Shown: positions 8,969 through 19,735 of the stretch, one piece after another
How positions within the stretch are numbered: the stretch's first letter is position 1
How the letters are laid out: each line of letters starts with the position of its first letter
DNA from: Ichthyophis bannanicus
Lineage: Eukaryota; Chordata; Amphibia; Gymnophiona; Ichthyophiidae
Reading direction: 5' to 3'
DNA length: 64,000 nt
Assembly: GCA_033557465.1 (NCBI GenBank)
Contig: CM066032.1
Location: 57,014,955-57,078,954, forward strand
Made by a program: the position numbers and the translations under genes
Notes under the pieces: model-generated
Told to the model about the DNA's origin: nothing
The model's database searches: none
What the model saw: only the letters and a program-made list of their open reading frames with translations

Positions 8969-9810
8969 TCTGGAGCCTCTTCAGCCCCCGCCACCACCAG
9001 CAGCTCTCCCCTTCCCGGGGATCGAGACACCACCAGCGGGAGGGGCCTACAGCTCATCACAGCCCAATCGGGGCTCAACAGAGCAAGTTTAAACTTCGCG
9101 CCATCGGGCGCCGACTCTCTTCAGCCCCCGCCACCACCAGCAGCTCTCCCCTTCCCGGGGATCGAGCCACCACCAGCGGGAGGGGCCTACAGCTCATCAC
9201 AGCCCAATCGGGGCTCAGCAGAGCAAGTTTAAACTTCGCGCCATTGGGCGCCGACTCTCTTCAGCCCCCGCCACCACCAGCAGCTCTCCCCTTCCCGGGG
9301 ATCAAGCCACCACCAGCGGGAGGGGCCTACAGCTCATCACAGCCCAATCGGGGCTCAGCAGAGTAAGTTTAAACTTCGCGCCATCGGGCGCCGACTCTCT
9401 TCAGCCTCCGCCACCACCAGCAGCTCTCACCTTCCCGGGGATCGAGCCACCACCAGCGGGAGGGGCCTACAGCTCATCACAGCCCAATCGGGGCTCAGCA
9501 GAGCAAGTTAAACTTCGCGCCATCGGGCGCCGACTCTCTTCAGCCCCCGCCACCACCAGCAGCTCTCCCCTTCCCGGGGATCGAGCCACCACCAGTGGGA
9601 GGGGCCTACAGCTCATCACAGCCCTATCTGGGCTCAGCAGAGCAAGTTTAAACTTCGCGCCATCGGGCGCCGACTCTCTTCAGCCCCCGCCACCACCAGC
9701 AGCTCTCCCCTTCCCGGGGATCGAGCCACCACCAGCGGGAGGGGCCTACAGCTCATCACAGCCCAATCGGGGCTCAGCAGAGCAAGTTTAAACTTTGCGC
9801 CATCGGGCCT
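8969..9810 (+). repeat. Six 140-bp tandem repeats, 5' array of an L2 element
   Basis: The motif CCGCCACCACCAG recurs with spacings of 140, 140, 140, 139 and 140 bases (ends at 9000, 9140, 9280, 9420, 9559, 9699). Each unit is GC-rich, contains CTTCCCGGGGATCGAGCCAC and GCGCCATCGGGCGCCGAC, and differs from the next by only a few substitutions. The array stands at the 5' end of the L2 whose ORF2 begins near 10664, the position where several LINE families keep tandem promoter monomers. Short ORFs over the array simply repeat the unit and are not genes. Confidence 0.85.
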
Positions 9811-10663
9811 CGCCAGAGGGCCCTTTGGCGTGGCCCTTAGGCGAGGCACGATAGGCGACACGAAAATAGCCCAAATCAGCTCACCAGTGACCCGGCGCCT
9901 GCTTCTCTCAGCCCCCTGCCGCCCAACCAAGAAACCAACTATCTACCTGAACTGTAAGACTGTACTATTGTTGCCGAATAGATCCATGTTCACCCGCCGC
10001 CTTCATCGGCTTTCCCCAGTCTGGGGATAGGGCCTCAAGCGGTGGGAGCAGCAGCACCAACATCCTGTCCAATCGGGGCTCCAGCCAGGAACTTTAAAGA
10101 TTGCGCCTCCGGACCAGCCCGTGCATGGGGACTGAGAGGAGGGCCACCAGAAGACCGCTGCAACCTATCCAGCTCCAGACGGCATTCTCTTAACAGCAAA
10201 CCCATCCAACTGCAGACAGTAACGCCGGTCAGTATCCCTGCACCCTACACCACTTAAGAAACTCTAGTCCGTTCTAATCTGCCACACTTCTAAACAACAC
10301 AGACCATTCGATGGACTATTATTAAGCCACTTTAACTTCCAAAGTAACCTTCTAGCATCATAGCTTATTTGTACCACCTCAATATTGTGATTGTGCCAGT
10401 TGAAGATCAATATAATCTGTCTAGCTTCGTTCTTTCTTACTGTATCATCTCAGTATTGCACCCTCTCTCCTTAAAAATAGGCAATATCTTAACATGTAAA
10501 CTGTACCTGCTCAATGTTTGCACTATCATATAATTGCTCCTATGTATTGAAGAATCTCATCACTGTATTGTGTCTCATAACAGCATTGTACCATCCCAGT
10601 ATTGCAGTACTGCCCTTCCCCACTTCGTACCTACATGGTCTCACACTCAATCCAAACCCTCAG
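9811..10663 (+). promoter_or_regulatory. 5' untranslated region of L2-A
   Basis: Unique sequence between the 140-bp array and the ORF2 start. The first part is GC-rich (GGGCCCTTTGGCGTGGCCC), the rest AT-richer with several CAGTATTG repeats at 10370-10610. No separate ORF1 is recognisable. A similar GGGCCCTTTGGCGTGG passage occurs at 58646-58665. Confidence 0.5.
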
Positions 10664-13521
10664 AATGGACCTCCAGGTCGCTGTCATTCTTAGTTGCTAC
10701 CTCCTCACCCACTGGCTTGGAACCTCCCAGGCTCTTTACACGCCACAAGGCAGGATTCCAATCCTGAATAGCCATGGAAAAAGATGGAATTGTCCCCCTT
10801 ACTCCAACCCAGGAAGTGACGCCTACACGCGCCACTCCCACCTGATACATGTAGCACTCCAGTTATCCAAGACACCCAGACGGGAAAAACCTCTGAGATG
10901 CCGACCCCTAAAATGTGCCATCATCAATGCGCGTTCCATTCGCAAAAAATGGCCTGTTGTCCTTGACACAATCTCCTTTTATGACCTGGAGATACTTATG
11001 ATCACAGAAACATGGCTATCATCAGAAGACAACGTCCTCCTCAACCAACTACTTCCCCCCAACTTCTCCATACATACGAGACATCGGGAAAACAAAAAAG
11101 GAGGAGGTGTACTCATAATCTCCAAATCTGACCTCAACTTCCATATTCTGGACTCTTCTAGCACAAACAGCCTGGACATCCTCTTCGTTGCTAACCAACA
11201 ATGCTCCCTCAACCTGTTATATAGAACACCATCCACTTCTCCAGATGACCTTCCAACCATTATTGACCTAGCAGCTAACACTCTCTCTCCCAATAAACCA
11301 AATTAGATAATGGGTGATTTCAATCTCCCATCTTTACCCCAAAGCCATGCAAATGCGTTCATTGATGCAATGGAAGACCTAGGTCTCAAAAAAATCATCA
11401 ATGAACCCACACACACGAAGGGGAACATTCTTGATATGGTATTTGTTCCACACCCAATCATGGACCAAAACCACAATCCTCCAATATCAGTCATTGATGT
11501 ACCCTGGTCCGACCACAAATTGATCATCTTCCAGATACCCATCAACAATGACCAGCCGAATGGAAGCCGACCTTCGAGCATCACCTCTCGAACTGCCACT
11601 AGATGCTTTCGCCCCTTCGATAGGGAACACATCCTGTCTGAGACCCCATCACTCATCAACAAAACCACACCGGACCTTGATGAACTAATCGCTTACTGGA
11701 ACTCTAGCCTGCTTGCCATCTCACAACAATCGAACCCGAAGAATACAGCAAGGACAAAAAGAAGCTCCGCCCCATGGTTCTCCCCTGAACTGCGATCGTC
11801 TCTTACGCAACTACGTAGACTTGAACGCCGATGGCGCCGATCGCGCTCAACTGAAGATCAGACCGCTTACCGAACCCACCTTGCAATACACCGAGAAACA
11901 ATCACTACCAAAATGAGACAATATCACACTGACACCCTAAAGAGGTCTCTGAACAAACCTCGTGACCTCTTCAATCTGGTCAAATCCCTCTCAAAAGAAC
12001 CATCTCCTGAACAACACAGTGAGATTCACCCGCAACAATTCGCGGATTACCTGCAATCCAAGATTGTGCAAACCAACAAGGTGTTAGCGGTCCCATATCA
12101 AGAACCAACGGGCCTATCCCTACTTAACATATTTTCCACACCTTCCTCTCAATGTATCGAGGACACCATAGCTTCTCTCAACACCTCCACTGCACAGACT
12201 GACCCATGTCCAGCTTTTTGGATCAAGGAGCTACGTGATGTGTTCAGCCCTGTCATCGCAAAAATAATGAAACTCTCCTTCACAACAGGATATTTTCCCA
12301 CTTCATTCAAGCAGACTTCCATTAGGCCACTATTGAAAAACCCCAAACTTGATCCCCAAAGTGTTGACTCCTACCGGCCAATAGCCAGTATCCCCCTCTT
12401 AGCCAAAATAATTGAGAAAGAGGCACAACGGCAAATTCAAGATCACATCGATGCCGCTGCTCCCTTAGACAGCTGCCAACATGGGTTCAGAGAATATCAT
12501 GGGGTCAAGACACTACTCGCTGGTCTATTCAACGACATCATCACAGGAATTGACAACCTCCGTCAAGGTTTTGTGCTCATCTTCCTAGACATCGCCGCAG
12601 CGTTCGACTCCGTGAGTCACGAAATCCTCCTTGGAAGACTGAAAGAGAAGGGCGTCTGCAACAGTGCACTAGGATGGTGCAAATCTTATCTTGACGGTAG
12701 ATGGCAATACGTGAAATCTGGATCAGAAGAGTCAATACATTTCCATCAAAAGCAAGGGGTACCTCAAGGCTCTTCGTTATCCTCTTTACTTTTCAATATC
12801 TACATGCAGCCCATCTGCAATATCATAAGATCATTCAATGTGAAATGTTTGATATATGCAGATGATATTCTCTTATACATGCCCTTCTCCACAACTCACA
12901 TGGACCTGACCCCACTCACAGACTGCTTCAATGCAGTTTCAACATGGCTCCAGACACAGAACCTACGCATTCAGCATAAAAAAACAGAGGTGCTATTCAT
13001 CACCAGAGACGCCAACTTTACTCCCCCATCCCACGTCAGTGTCAACGAAGCTGATTTGCAAACCAAAGATGCAATAAAATACCTGGGAGTTACTTTGGAC
13101 CATCATCTCGACATGAAACGCCACATAAGCAACATAGTCAAAGCCGTCTATTTCAAAATCCGTTCACTCAAGCACCTACGCTCCCTGTTGGACCCAGAGG
13201 ATTTCCGAACCATATATCAAGCGTTGATCCTGCCGCATTTTGACTTTGCAAATGCCATCTTACAAGGTCTCCCCCAATCCACACTAACCCCCTTACAGTT
13301 GGCCATGAATGCCGTAGCTAAGGTCCTTTACGGTGCATCCAGAAATGACCACGTGACCCCCATTCTCAAACAGCTGCACTGGCTACCGATCCATGGGAGG
13401 ATCACCTTCGAAACCCTTCTATTAGCGTTCAAGGCAATCAAAGGTATTTCAGCCTCCTCTCTCACACATCTTATCCACATTGTCCCCCCCAACAGATCCA
13501 GAAGAGCAACAGCTGTCAACT
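10664..13521 (+). pseudogene. L2-A ORF2 (endonuclease plus reverse transcriptase), one stop codon, 3' end displaced
   Basis: A single plus-strand frame encodes an APE endonuclease (NARSIRKKW, ITETWL, KKGGGVLI, MGDFNLPSL, WSDHKLIIF) followed by an RT (SYRPIASIPLLAKI, IFLDIAAAFDSVSHE, GVPQGSSLSSLLFNIY, and the catalytic YADD at 12854-12865) and the L2 C-terminal block (LHWLPIHGRITFETLL). The frame is intact except for one TAG at 11304-11306, just before MGDFN in the endonuclease. After RRATAVN at 13521 it enters an inserted L2 of opposite orientation; the real C-terminus resumes at 17292. First ATG candidates are at 10634 and 10664; I chose the latter, before DLQVAVIL. This is among the youngest-looking LINEs in the window. 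Confidence 0.9.
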
Positions 13522-13781
13522 TGTTTGTTTATGTTTATGTTTATTTAAAACTTGGTATACCGCCCAACACCATGGGCACCTGAGCAGTTTACAATAAAAT
13601 TAAAATAATTTAAAAATATTCGAAAATATTTAAAAATATTTAAAAATAGGGCTGCAAGAAAAAGAAAAGGAACGCCAATTAAAATAATAGAAAAGAAGAG
13701 GAAAGGAAAGAGAGAGAAAAGCAGAAATCAATAACAGTTACAAATACAAATAATATCATGAGGCAGAAAAGGGAGGGGGGG

Positions 13782-14740
13782 TTAGGGAGGGAGATTGAAT
13801 GCTACTTGAAAAAGGTGGGTCTTGAGTTGGGTCTTGAAGGATTGATGGGACTCCTCTGCACGGAGCGAGGGAGGGAGAGAGTTCCATAGGCTTGGGGCCA
13901 GAAAGTAGAAGGCTGAAGAACGGGTGGAGGTAAGATGGGCCTGGGAGGGAGAGGGAAGAGACATACGGTTTATGTGAATGGAACGAAGCAAACGATGGGA
14001 AGTACGAAAGTGAATCAGGTTAGCAAGATAGAGAGGAGTACCAGTGCGAACAGCCTTATGTGCAAGAATAAGAATTTTATACTGAACACGAAAAGAGACA
14101 GGTAACCAGTGGTGTTGAAAAAGAAGAGGAGTAACATGATCAAAGCGAGAAGCATAAGTGAGGAGGCGGATAGCGGTGTTTTGAACACGGAGACGAGACA
14201 ATTGGGCTTGGGGGAGACCAGCTAGGGAGACATTACAGTAATCCAGACGAGACAACACAAGGGAGAGGAGAAGAGTAGCCAGAGCAGAGGAAGAAAGAAA
14301 AGGATGGATAGCACGGAGCTGCCTAAGAGAGAAAAAAGAACGTTGAACAACAGAGGAGATATGCGCCTTAAAAGAAAGAGAAGAATCGAGAGTAATGCCC
14401 AGGTAGCGGAGTGAGGAGACAAGGGGAATGGGCTGTGAAAAGAATGAAGGGGCACAGGGGGGGGGGGAGAGGCTCCCAAAGGTGAACCAGATAGCAAAAG
14501 ATTTAGCGGGGTTTGCGTGAAGAAAGTTAGAGGAGAACCATGAGGCAATAGCAGTCAGACAGTGATTAAGAGGGGCTATATCAGGAGAAAGAGAATCAGT
14601 GGGAAACAAAAGAAAGATATCATCCGCGTAATAGTACGCAGAGATACCAAATTGCTGAATTAAAAGGACGAGAGGAGCTAAGAAAATGTTAAAGAGAAGA
14701 GGGGCAAGGATAGAACCCTGGGGGACCCCACATGCAAGAG
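13782..14740 (-). pseudogene. L2-B ORF2, RT catalytic palm to C-terminus
   Basis: The minus-strand frame begins ACGVPQGSILAPLLFNIF (motif B), then YYYADDIFLLFP (catalytic YADD), SLRYLGITLDSSLSF (motif E/thumb), and the L2 C-terminal block HHWLPVSFRVQYKILIL, LWNSLPPSLRAEES and TQLKTHLF before a stop. The 3' UTR then contains the conserved GGTATACC tail motif. Apart from the two frameshifts listed here the ORF is remarkably well kept. Confidence 0.85.
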
Positions 14741-14749
14741 AAGTGGGGG

Positions 14750-15376
14750 GGGGGGGGAAGAAGAAGACCCGGTAACTACAGAGAAAGAGCGACAAGAAAG
14801 AAATGAGTGAAACCATCGAAGAACCGTGCCAGAAAGACCAGCATCCCGAAGACGAGTGAGGAGGGTGCGGTGATCCACCAGGTCGAAAGCTGCAGAGAGA
14901 TCAAGGGAAACAGCTAAAGTGAAGAGACCACGATCGTGAGCAGTGTGAAGTTCATTAAGAAGGGAGAGAAGGACAGTTTCAGTGCTGTGACCGAGACGGA
15001 AACCTGATTGCTGGGGGTGGAGAGTGAGGGAAACTTCTAGGTGAGAGGAGAGTTGATTAAAGACCAATTTTTCAAGAAATTTAGAAAGGAAAGACAGATT
15101 GGAGACAGGGCGCCAGTTTGAAAGAATAGAAGGATCGGAAGAACGGGATTTTAGAATAGGGCGGACCACAGCGTGTTTCCAGCTTGCAGGAAAAATGCCG
15201 GAAGACAAGCTGGAATTAAACATGGAAAGAATATAGGGAGAAAGTGCTAGGGAAGGGTCCAAAAGCCAACGAGAAGGAATAGGATCAGCTGAACAAGTAG
15301 TTTTGCGAATGGAAAGGAAGGCGTTCGAGAGGACACTGGGAGTTATTACTTCGAAGGATGACCAGGAGTGAGACAG
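14750..15376 (-). pseudogene. L2-B ORF2, RT fingers and first palm motif
   Basis: Minus-strand frame with NWRPVSNLSFLSKFLEKL (RT motif 1), GFRLGHSTETVLLSLLNEL, and SLDLSAAFDLVDHRTLL (motif A with the first catalytic Asp). It ends in a frameshift at the homopolymer of about 14 G at 14746-14758 (plus strand), beyond which the RT resumes in another frame. Replication slippage at that G run is the likely cause. Confidence 0.85.
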
Positions 15377-17004
15377 CACAGGAACGGAAAGGGGTGGGGA
15401 GTGGAGTGGAGGGGAGGAGGGGAGGGCATAGCAGGGGGGGAGAGGGGAAGAGGGCAGGAAGGAAAAGATTGGCGAAGGGTAGCAACTTTAGTGGCGAAGA
15501 AGGAGGCAAGGGAGGAAGGGTCCGGGAGGGAAGATGCAACAGAAAGGGAGGGAGAGGAGGAGGAGTGAGATGCGTTTAATGAATGTAGAATAGAATACAA
15601 CTGACGGGAGGAGTTTGAGGAAGGGGAGATAAGATTTGAGAAATAATCACGTTTTGCAGTGGCAAGAAGAGAGCGATAATAGCGGTGACAGTGATGAAAA
15701 GCCGAGAGGTTAGCAGAAGAGGGATGCTTTCGCCAAAGGCGTTCAGCCCGGCGAAGATGCCTACGAGGTAAGAAAAGGCCGGGGTGGAACCAACGGTGGC
15801 GGGAGTGGCAACGTGAGGGAGGGCGGGGATGAAGGGGTGCAACAGTATCTAAGGCGGATGAAAGGGAGGAATGCCAGAGATGAGCCTGGGCATCGATAGG
15901 AAGGGATTCAAAATCCGGGGGGAATAGCGCAGTAGAACATGGAAACTGGGAAAGCGTGTCCGCAGTGATCTTACGGACAGGAGGTGGTGTGGGCCTAGAA
16001 GTCGAGGAGAGGACTGAAGCTCGTGAAGGGACCGGAACTGAGAAAAGAAGACAGTAGTGGTCAGACCAAGGAAGAGGGAAAGAGGAAAGAGAGGAGCAAA
16101 AGGAAGGAAAAGAAGCAGAAGAAAGGAGGAGGTCAAGAGAATGGCCAGCCGCGTGAGTAGGGAACGACACAGATTGATGGAGAGACAGATCAGACAGAAG
16201 AGCAAGAAATGAGGAATCTCTTGCAGTAGTTGGAGAGTCAGCATGGACGTTGAAGTCACCTAGGATTAAGAGATGGGAATGAAGCAGGGAAACCTCCGAG
16301 ATAGTGGCTAGTAGGGAATCCCAGGAAGAAGACAAGAGGGAGGGAGGAGCGTAGACGAGAAGGAAATAGTATGGGGTAGGAGAAGAATCCAATCGCAGGA
16401 GTAAGGATTCTGGATAGAGCAAAGATGGAGAAGAGGTGAGTTCAGTAAGAGGAAGGGAGGAGCGATAGATAACTGCTACGCCCCCACCACTTCTATCCCG
16501 ACGAGAAGTGGAGAGAAATGAATACCCTGCCGGGAGGCAGCAGTTTAGTAAAGGTTCATCACCTTCCTTTAACCAAGTTTCGGTTAAAAAGAAGATGTCT
16601 AAGTTGTGGAGCGTGGCTAGGTCATGTACAAGAGAAGTTTTAGAGCAGATGGATCGGCAATTCAACAGTGCAAGTTGCAGGAGCAGAAGGGAAGGGGAGA
16701 GCGGCGGGGGAGTAGGAGATGGGGTACGAGGACAGTAAATGAGATTGGGTAGCTGGCGAGCAAGGGGACCAGGAGGGAAAATGGCAGGCGGTGCAGGACG
16801 CCACCCCCAGTGTACTGGGATGGTGGACATGGAGCAGAGTAAAAGCAGAAGCAAAGGGCCAGAAAAAGCCAGGGACCAGGCACTGGAAAGCGGTACGTGA
16901 GGGAGCGAGGGAGAGGCAAACGATAAGGTTGAAAGTGAAGGGGTAACAGGGTTAGACATAACAGAACAGAAGCCACAAAACTCTTGCCCCGTACCTCGCC
17001 CCAA
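15373..17004 (-). pseudogene. L2-B ORF2, endonuclease part
   Basis: The minus-strand frame contains ALLNCRSICSKTSLVHDL, FFLTETWLKEGD, SGGGVAVIYR, ILGDFNVHAD and LPWSDHYCLLF, the ordered APE endonuclease motifs with catalytic Glu, Asp/Asn and Ser-Asp-His. It is followed by a Ser/Pro/His-rich linker. The frame ends by a frameshift around 15350-15380, and the RT continues in the next frame. The far upstream part (GRGTGQEFCGF...) has no motif and may be 5' leader translated by chance. Confidence 0.85.
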
Positions 17005-17056
17005 GGAGCTCGCACAAGGAGCAGGCTCCTTGTGCGCGCTTCTTCGGTGCGCGCAC

Positions 17057-17291
17057 GGGGCGCCGCACTAAAGAAGCTGTTAAAGGGCGCAGGGCCCAGC
17101 ATCACTTCCGGGGGCGGGATTACGGTACCTGGGAGACAGGGAGACAAACAAGCACGTTTGAAGCTGAACAACGGTGAAAGGCAGCAGGTAGCAGTAGGAA
17201 ACAATCAGCAAATAGGCAAGCAGCAGGCAGTGGAAGGCACACACATCAGCAGCAACGGGGCGCCGCACTAAAGAAGCTGTTAAAGGGCGCA
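17057..17291 (-). repeat. Duplicated 5'-end segment of L2-B
   Basis: A 35-bp string beginning GGGGCGCCGCACTAAAG occurs at 17057 and again at 17256, a spacing of 199 bases. The outer copy ends exactly where L2-A resumes, so the element starts with a complete unit plus part of a second. This fits a short tandem 5' array with a period of about 200 bp. Confidence 0.6.
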
Positions 17292-17712
17292 AAGACATCG
17301 ATAAAGTCCAACACGACAACCACAAACAGGGCATTCAGTTTTTATGTCCCCAAATGCTGGAATGCTCTACCCCCTGACATTAGGGCCATAGCCAATCTAT
17401 ATCAGTTCAGGAAGGCTATCAAAACCCACCTTTTCCTCCAATACTTCCCAGACAGCAATTGAACCTAGATATACCTCTCAGGAAATGACCCAATCTAGAA
17501 AGGCCCTACATGCATTATCTGATTTTTACCTATCCTTCCAGTGTAAATAGCTTATATATATAGTTAACCCCATTATCCAAGTTTGTATTCCTGTTCGATG
17601 TAAAACCTGACAGCTTGTTGTTATGGTCGTTAAGTTATGATGTAAACCGCACTGATGCTAAATAGCGCGGTATATAAGAAATTGTAATAAATAAAAATAA
17701 ATAAATAAAATA
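17292..17712 (+). pseudogene. L2-A ORF2 C-terminus and 3' tail
   Basis: Continuation of L2-A after the nested insertion: the plus-strand frame reads FSFYVPKCWNALPPDI and KTHLFLQYFPDSN before a TGA near 17462, matching the L2 copy at 34900-35040. The 3' UTR ends with TGTAAACCGCACTGATGC, AATAGCGCGGTATATAAG and an AATAAATAAA tail, a small hairpin plus tail shared by many insertions here. CR1 5' repeats start directly after the tail. Confidence 0.8.
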
Positions 17713-17723
17713 AATAAATAAAT

Positions 17724-19735
17724 CTGCAATTGTGAGTATATACTTCTGGGAATTTTCTGAAGGGAATTCTTTCTATTAAAGCTATTTAATCTGTGAACCC
17801 ACTATTTTTTGTTCAATCAGTCAGGGCCTAGTAGCAGCAGTTTAAGTTTAAATTTAAAACACAGAAGAGAACTTTCTGGTTACATTTCATACCCAGCAGA
17901 GAGCTTGTAGTTTTAATTTAATAGTCACTCGGGGCCTAGTATCAGCAAAGTACTTTTAGTTTAAATTTAAAACACAGAAGAGAGCTTTCTGGTTAAATTT
18001 GGAACCCAGCAGAGAGCTGTAGTTTAAATTTCATAGTCACTCGGGACCTAGCATCAGCAAAGTACTTTTAGTTTAAATTTAAAACACAGAAGAGAGCTTT
18101 CTGGTTAAAGTTAGAACTCAGCAGAGATCTTGTAGTTTAAATTTCATAATAAGTTAGAGCCTAGCAGCAGCAAAGAGCTATAATTTAAATCAAATAAGAA
18201 TATACATTAGCACAAAAGGTAAAACAGGGTCAGCACTCTATAAGCAGCAAATAAAGTTTTCTAGAGACCTTTACAAAGAGGCCTTCTACCTAGGGGGCAA
18301 GAGACCTGTGAAACTTTTTCAATAGGTGTTAACACCAGGTGGCAGTTCAAAAGGCCATTTTGAAAGACTCCTTCTATCCAAGCAAGGACTGTTAATCATC
18401 CAGGAAGTTGGTCAGAGCTTACCACAGCAGCAGAGGCATAAATAGCTCAACCAGAGCTCTGTGATCCTCAGTCTTGAAGGACTAGAACAGGGAACTGTTA
18501 CTTCTGGAGAGAGATCTGCAATTGTGAGTATATACTTCTGGGAATTTTATGAAGGGAATTCTTTCTATTAAAGCTATTTAATCTGTGAACCCCCTATTTT
18601 TTGTTCAATCGGTCAGGGCCTAGTAGCAGCAGTTTAAGTTTAAATTTAAAACACAGAAGAGAACTTTCTGGTTACATTTCATACCCAGCAGAGAGCTTGT
18701 AGTTTTAATTTAATAGTCACTCAAGGCCTAGTATCAGCAAAGTACTTTTAGTTTAAATTTAAAACACAGAAGAGAGCTTTCTGGTTAAATTTGGAACCCA
18801 GCAGAGAGCTGTAGTTTAAATTTAATAGTCACTCAGGGCCTAGCATCAGCAAATTACTTTTAGTTTCAATTTAAAACACAGAAGAGAGCTTTCTGGTTAA
18901 ATTTAGAACCCAGCAGAGAGCTTGTAGTTTAAATTTCATAATAAGTTAGAGCCTAACAGCAGCAAAGAGTTATAATTTAAATCAAATAAGAATATACATT
19001 AGCACAAAAGGCAAAACAGGGTCAGTACTCTTTGAGCAGCAAATAACGTTTTCTAGAGACCTTTACAAAGAGGACTTCTACCTAGGGGGCAAGAGACCTG
19101 TGAAACCTTTTCAATAGGTGTTAACACCAGGTGGCAGTTCAAAAGGCCATTTTGAAAGACTCCTTCTATCCAAGCAAGGACTGTTAATCATCCAGGAAGT
19201 TGGTCACAGCTTACCTCAGCAGCACAGGCATACATAGCTCAACCAGAGCTCTGTGATCCTCAGTCTTGAAGGACTAGAACAGGGGGCTGTTACTTCTGGA
19301 GAGAGATCTGCAATTGTGAGTATATACGTCTGGGAATTTTATGAAGGGAATTCTTTCTATTAAAGCTATTTAATCTGTGAACCCACTATTTTTTGTTCGA
19401 TCAGTCAGGGCCTAGTAGCAGCAGTTTACGTTTAAATTTAAAACACAGAAGAGAACTTTCTGGTTACATTTGATACCCAGCAGAGAGCTTGTAGTTTTAA
19501 TTTAATAGTCACTCAGGGCCTAGTAACAGAAAAGTACTTTTAGTTTAAATTTAAAACACAGAAGGGAACTTTCTGGTTAAATTTAGAACCCAGCAGAGAG
19601 CTTGTAGTTTAAATTGCATAATAAGTTAGAACCTAGCAGCAGCAGCAAAGAGCTATAATTTAAATCAAATAAGACTATAGCATGCCTCAGCAGCACAGGA
19701 CAGGGTACTGTGTAGCAGCCCTCTTTTAATAACTT
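17724..19735 (+). repeat. CR1 5' higher-order repeat: 792-bp units built of ~110-bp subunits
   Basis: CTGCAATTGTGAGTATATAC recurs at 17724, 18516 and 19308, exactly 792 bases apart, giving two full units and a partial third. Each unit contains four related subunits of 108-114 bases (landmarks GGCCTAGTAGCAGCAG, TTTAAATTTAAAACACAG, CTTTCTGGTTAAATTT, CCCAGCAGAGAGCT). The same sequence occurs once, inverted, upstream of a CR1 ORF1 at 22780-23255, so it is CR1 5' leader sequence and probably the promoter region. The array leads into truncated ORF2 sequence at 19736. Confidence 0.85.

Larger units (their letters stand above)
13522..17291 (-). mobile_element. L2-B: near full-length L2 LINE nested in L2-A
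   Basis: A minus-strand L2 whose 3' tail lies at the left (AAACATAAACATAAAC-type tail next to the GGTATACC motif) and whose 5' end lies at the right, where a 35-bp sequence ending CTGTTAAAGGGCGCA occurs twice (17057-17092 and 17256-17291). It interrupts L2-A within the C-terminal codons. Comparing L2-A with the other L2 copies suggests about 15 bases of target were lost at the insertion. Coding content is given in the separate entries. The element is young enough to keep 550 codons open. Confidence 0.85.

Noticed and set aside
8969..9810. CRISPR-like array
   Set aside because: The whole 140-bp unit is repeated; there are no variable spacers between short repeats, and the context is a vertebrate LINE.
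11303..11668. Minus-strand ORFs over L2-A (for example 11303-11668, 10979-11293)
   Set aside because: Shadows of the well-supported plus-strand endonuclease frame.
15358..15579. Gly/Arg-rich plus-strand ORFs at 15358-15579 and 33344-33565
   Set aside because: Purine-rich DNA. The first is the antisense of L2-B coding sequence. The second is low complexity, and only a weak exon suggestion was kept.
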